Shown here in pieces: positions 63,629 through 64,000 of a DNA stretch of 64,000 nucleotides. Under the pieces are notes generated by a model. It saw nothing but the letters and a program-made list of their open reading frames with translations. It was not told where the DNA came from and ran no database searches. The position numbers and the translations under genes were made by a program. Position 1 is the stretch's first letter; each line of letters opens with the position of its first letter. This DNA comes from Pseudoxanthomonas sp. z9 (GTDB lineage Bacteria > Pseudomonadota > Gammaproteobacteria > Xanthomonadales > Xanthomonadaceae): assembly GCF_006542425.1 (NCBI RefSeq), contig NZ_VFID01000001.1, positions 1 to 64,000 on the forward strand, given 5' to 3'.

Positions 63629-64000
63629 ATGTCAAAGTTCAAGGTAAGCTTGCTTGCAGCCATGTCCGCCGTTGCGATGTTCGGCGCCACATCGGCATCC
63701 GCCGCCACTTTCCAGGTCCTGACCGGCAGCACCTGGGGTGATGGCACCACCCACTTCGTCGGCACCACGACGGCGTCCTACTTCGGCAACAACCTGCCGT
63801 GCTCCTCGGCGGATTTCACCGTCGTGGTGAGCGGCGGCGTCGCCAGCATCACCGCCGTCAGTTTCGGTGGCAGCGCCGCTTGCGCGGCGATCGTGCCGCG
63901 CGGGCTGCCGTGGAAGGTCAGCGTTACCGCGACCAGCGGTTCCGGCGCCACCCTTACCATCGGTGATACCGCCAGCACGACGACGACGGCGGGGGGCGTG
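63629..64000 (+). CDS. PraB-like secreted protein, 3' end cut by window
   Basis: The first 124 codons run off the window. Signal peptide (LLAAMSAVAMFGATSASAA) then a Thr/Ser/Ala/Gly-rich domain with NNLPCSSADFTVVV and GGSAACAAIVPRGLPW, a two-cysteine pattern resembling the PraB (activator of alkane oxidation) family of small secreted proteins. Ribosome site GGAGAAAGG precedes the ATG. It lies 172 bases after the STN receptor; co-regulation with it is possible. Weak family match from memory. Confidence 0.6.
   Translation, partial: MSKFKVSLLAAMSAVAMFGATSASAATFQVLTGSTWGDGTTHFVGTTTASYFGNNLPCSSADFTVVVSGGVASITAVSFGGSAACAAIVPRGLPWKVSVTATSGSGATLTIGDTASTTTTAGGV

Noticed and set aside
60217-63768. 1183-codon open frame antisense to the STN receptor
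   Set aside because: Same GC artefact; the plus-strand receptor has signal peptide, STN, plug and barrel motifs.

Overview
The window is high-GC DNA from a gammaproteobacterium of the Xanthomonadaceae/Lysobacteraceae type (Lysobacter, Luteimonas or Pseudoxanthomonas-like; genus not resolved). The case rests on protein flavour (IspG, FimX, MalA-type and other TonB-dependent receptors, an aspartokinase-homoserine dehydrogenase thrABC operon, PhaR next to PhaB) and on dispersed REP-type palindromes. It is ordinary chromosome: two tRNA genes, no insertion sequence, no prophage, no CRISPR array.

Layout. 1-6.3 kb: a RegB/RegA-type redox two-component system, ispG, a PAP2 phosphatase, a VOC protein, a DedA-rhodanese fusion and an FHA-GGDEF cyclase. 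6.4-9.1 kb: a Hanks-type kinase with TPR-like repeats, divergent from the FHA-GGDEF gene. 9.1-15 kb: a DMT exporter, murB-pyrD-methyltransferase, a DUF4190-like membrane protein and an ALDH7-type dehydrogenase. 15.4-18.2 kb: tRNA-Arg(CCT) and an orphan TonB receptor. 18.2-23.4 kb: the thrABC operon behind a Thr/Ile-rich leader peptide and attenuator. 23.4-25.7 kb: two L,D-transpeptidases and an OsmC protein. 25.7-35 kb: a maltodextrin-type locus made of a LacI regulator, secreted alpha-amylase, MFS sugar transporter, cytoplasmic alpha-glucosidase and MalA-like TonB receptor; the two promoter regions carry the same 14-bp palindromic operator in opposite orientations.

35-44.5 kb: DnaA-box-like sites between two facing terminators, tRNA-Ala(CGC), rnd, a SUMF1-type lipoprotein with an M48 protease, two phaB paralogues around phaR, gluQ and htpX. 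44.7-52.4 kb: a FimX-like protein, divergent epmB/efp, an MTA/SAH deaminase, ubiG with a MupP/Gph-type phosphatase and a squalene/phytoene-synthase-like protein. 52.5-57.9 kb: folE2, an M23 peptidase, a dihydroorotase with an altered metal site, yidD, a DksA that has lost the zinc finger and gained a long histone-H1-like tail, and a nucleoside deaminase. 58-64 kb: a FecI-like sigma factor, FecR-like anti-sigma factor and STN-bearing TonB receptor (cell-surface signalling), then the start of a PraB-like secreted protein cut by the window end.

The points most worth following are the thr attenuator, the paired maltose operators, the cluster of zinc-sparing proteins, the DnaA-box cluster, three families of REPIN-like inverted repeats, and the FHA-GGDEF/kinase pair. 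Long open frames lying antisense to real genes are GC artefacts and are left out.
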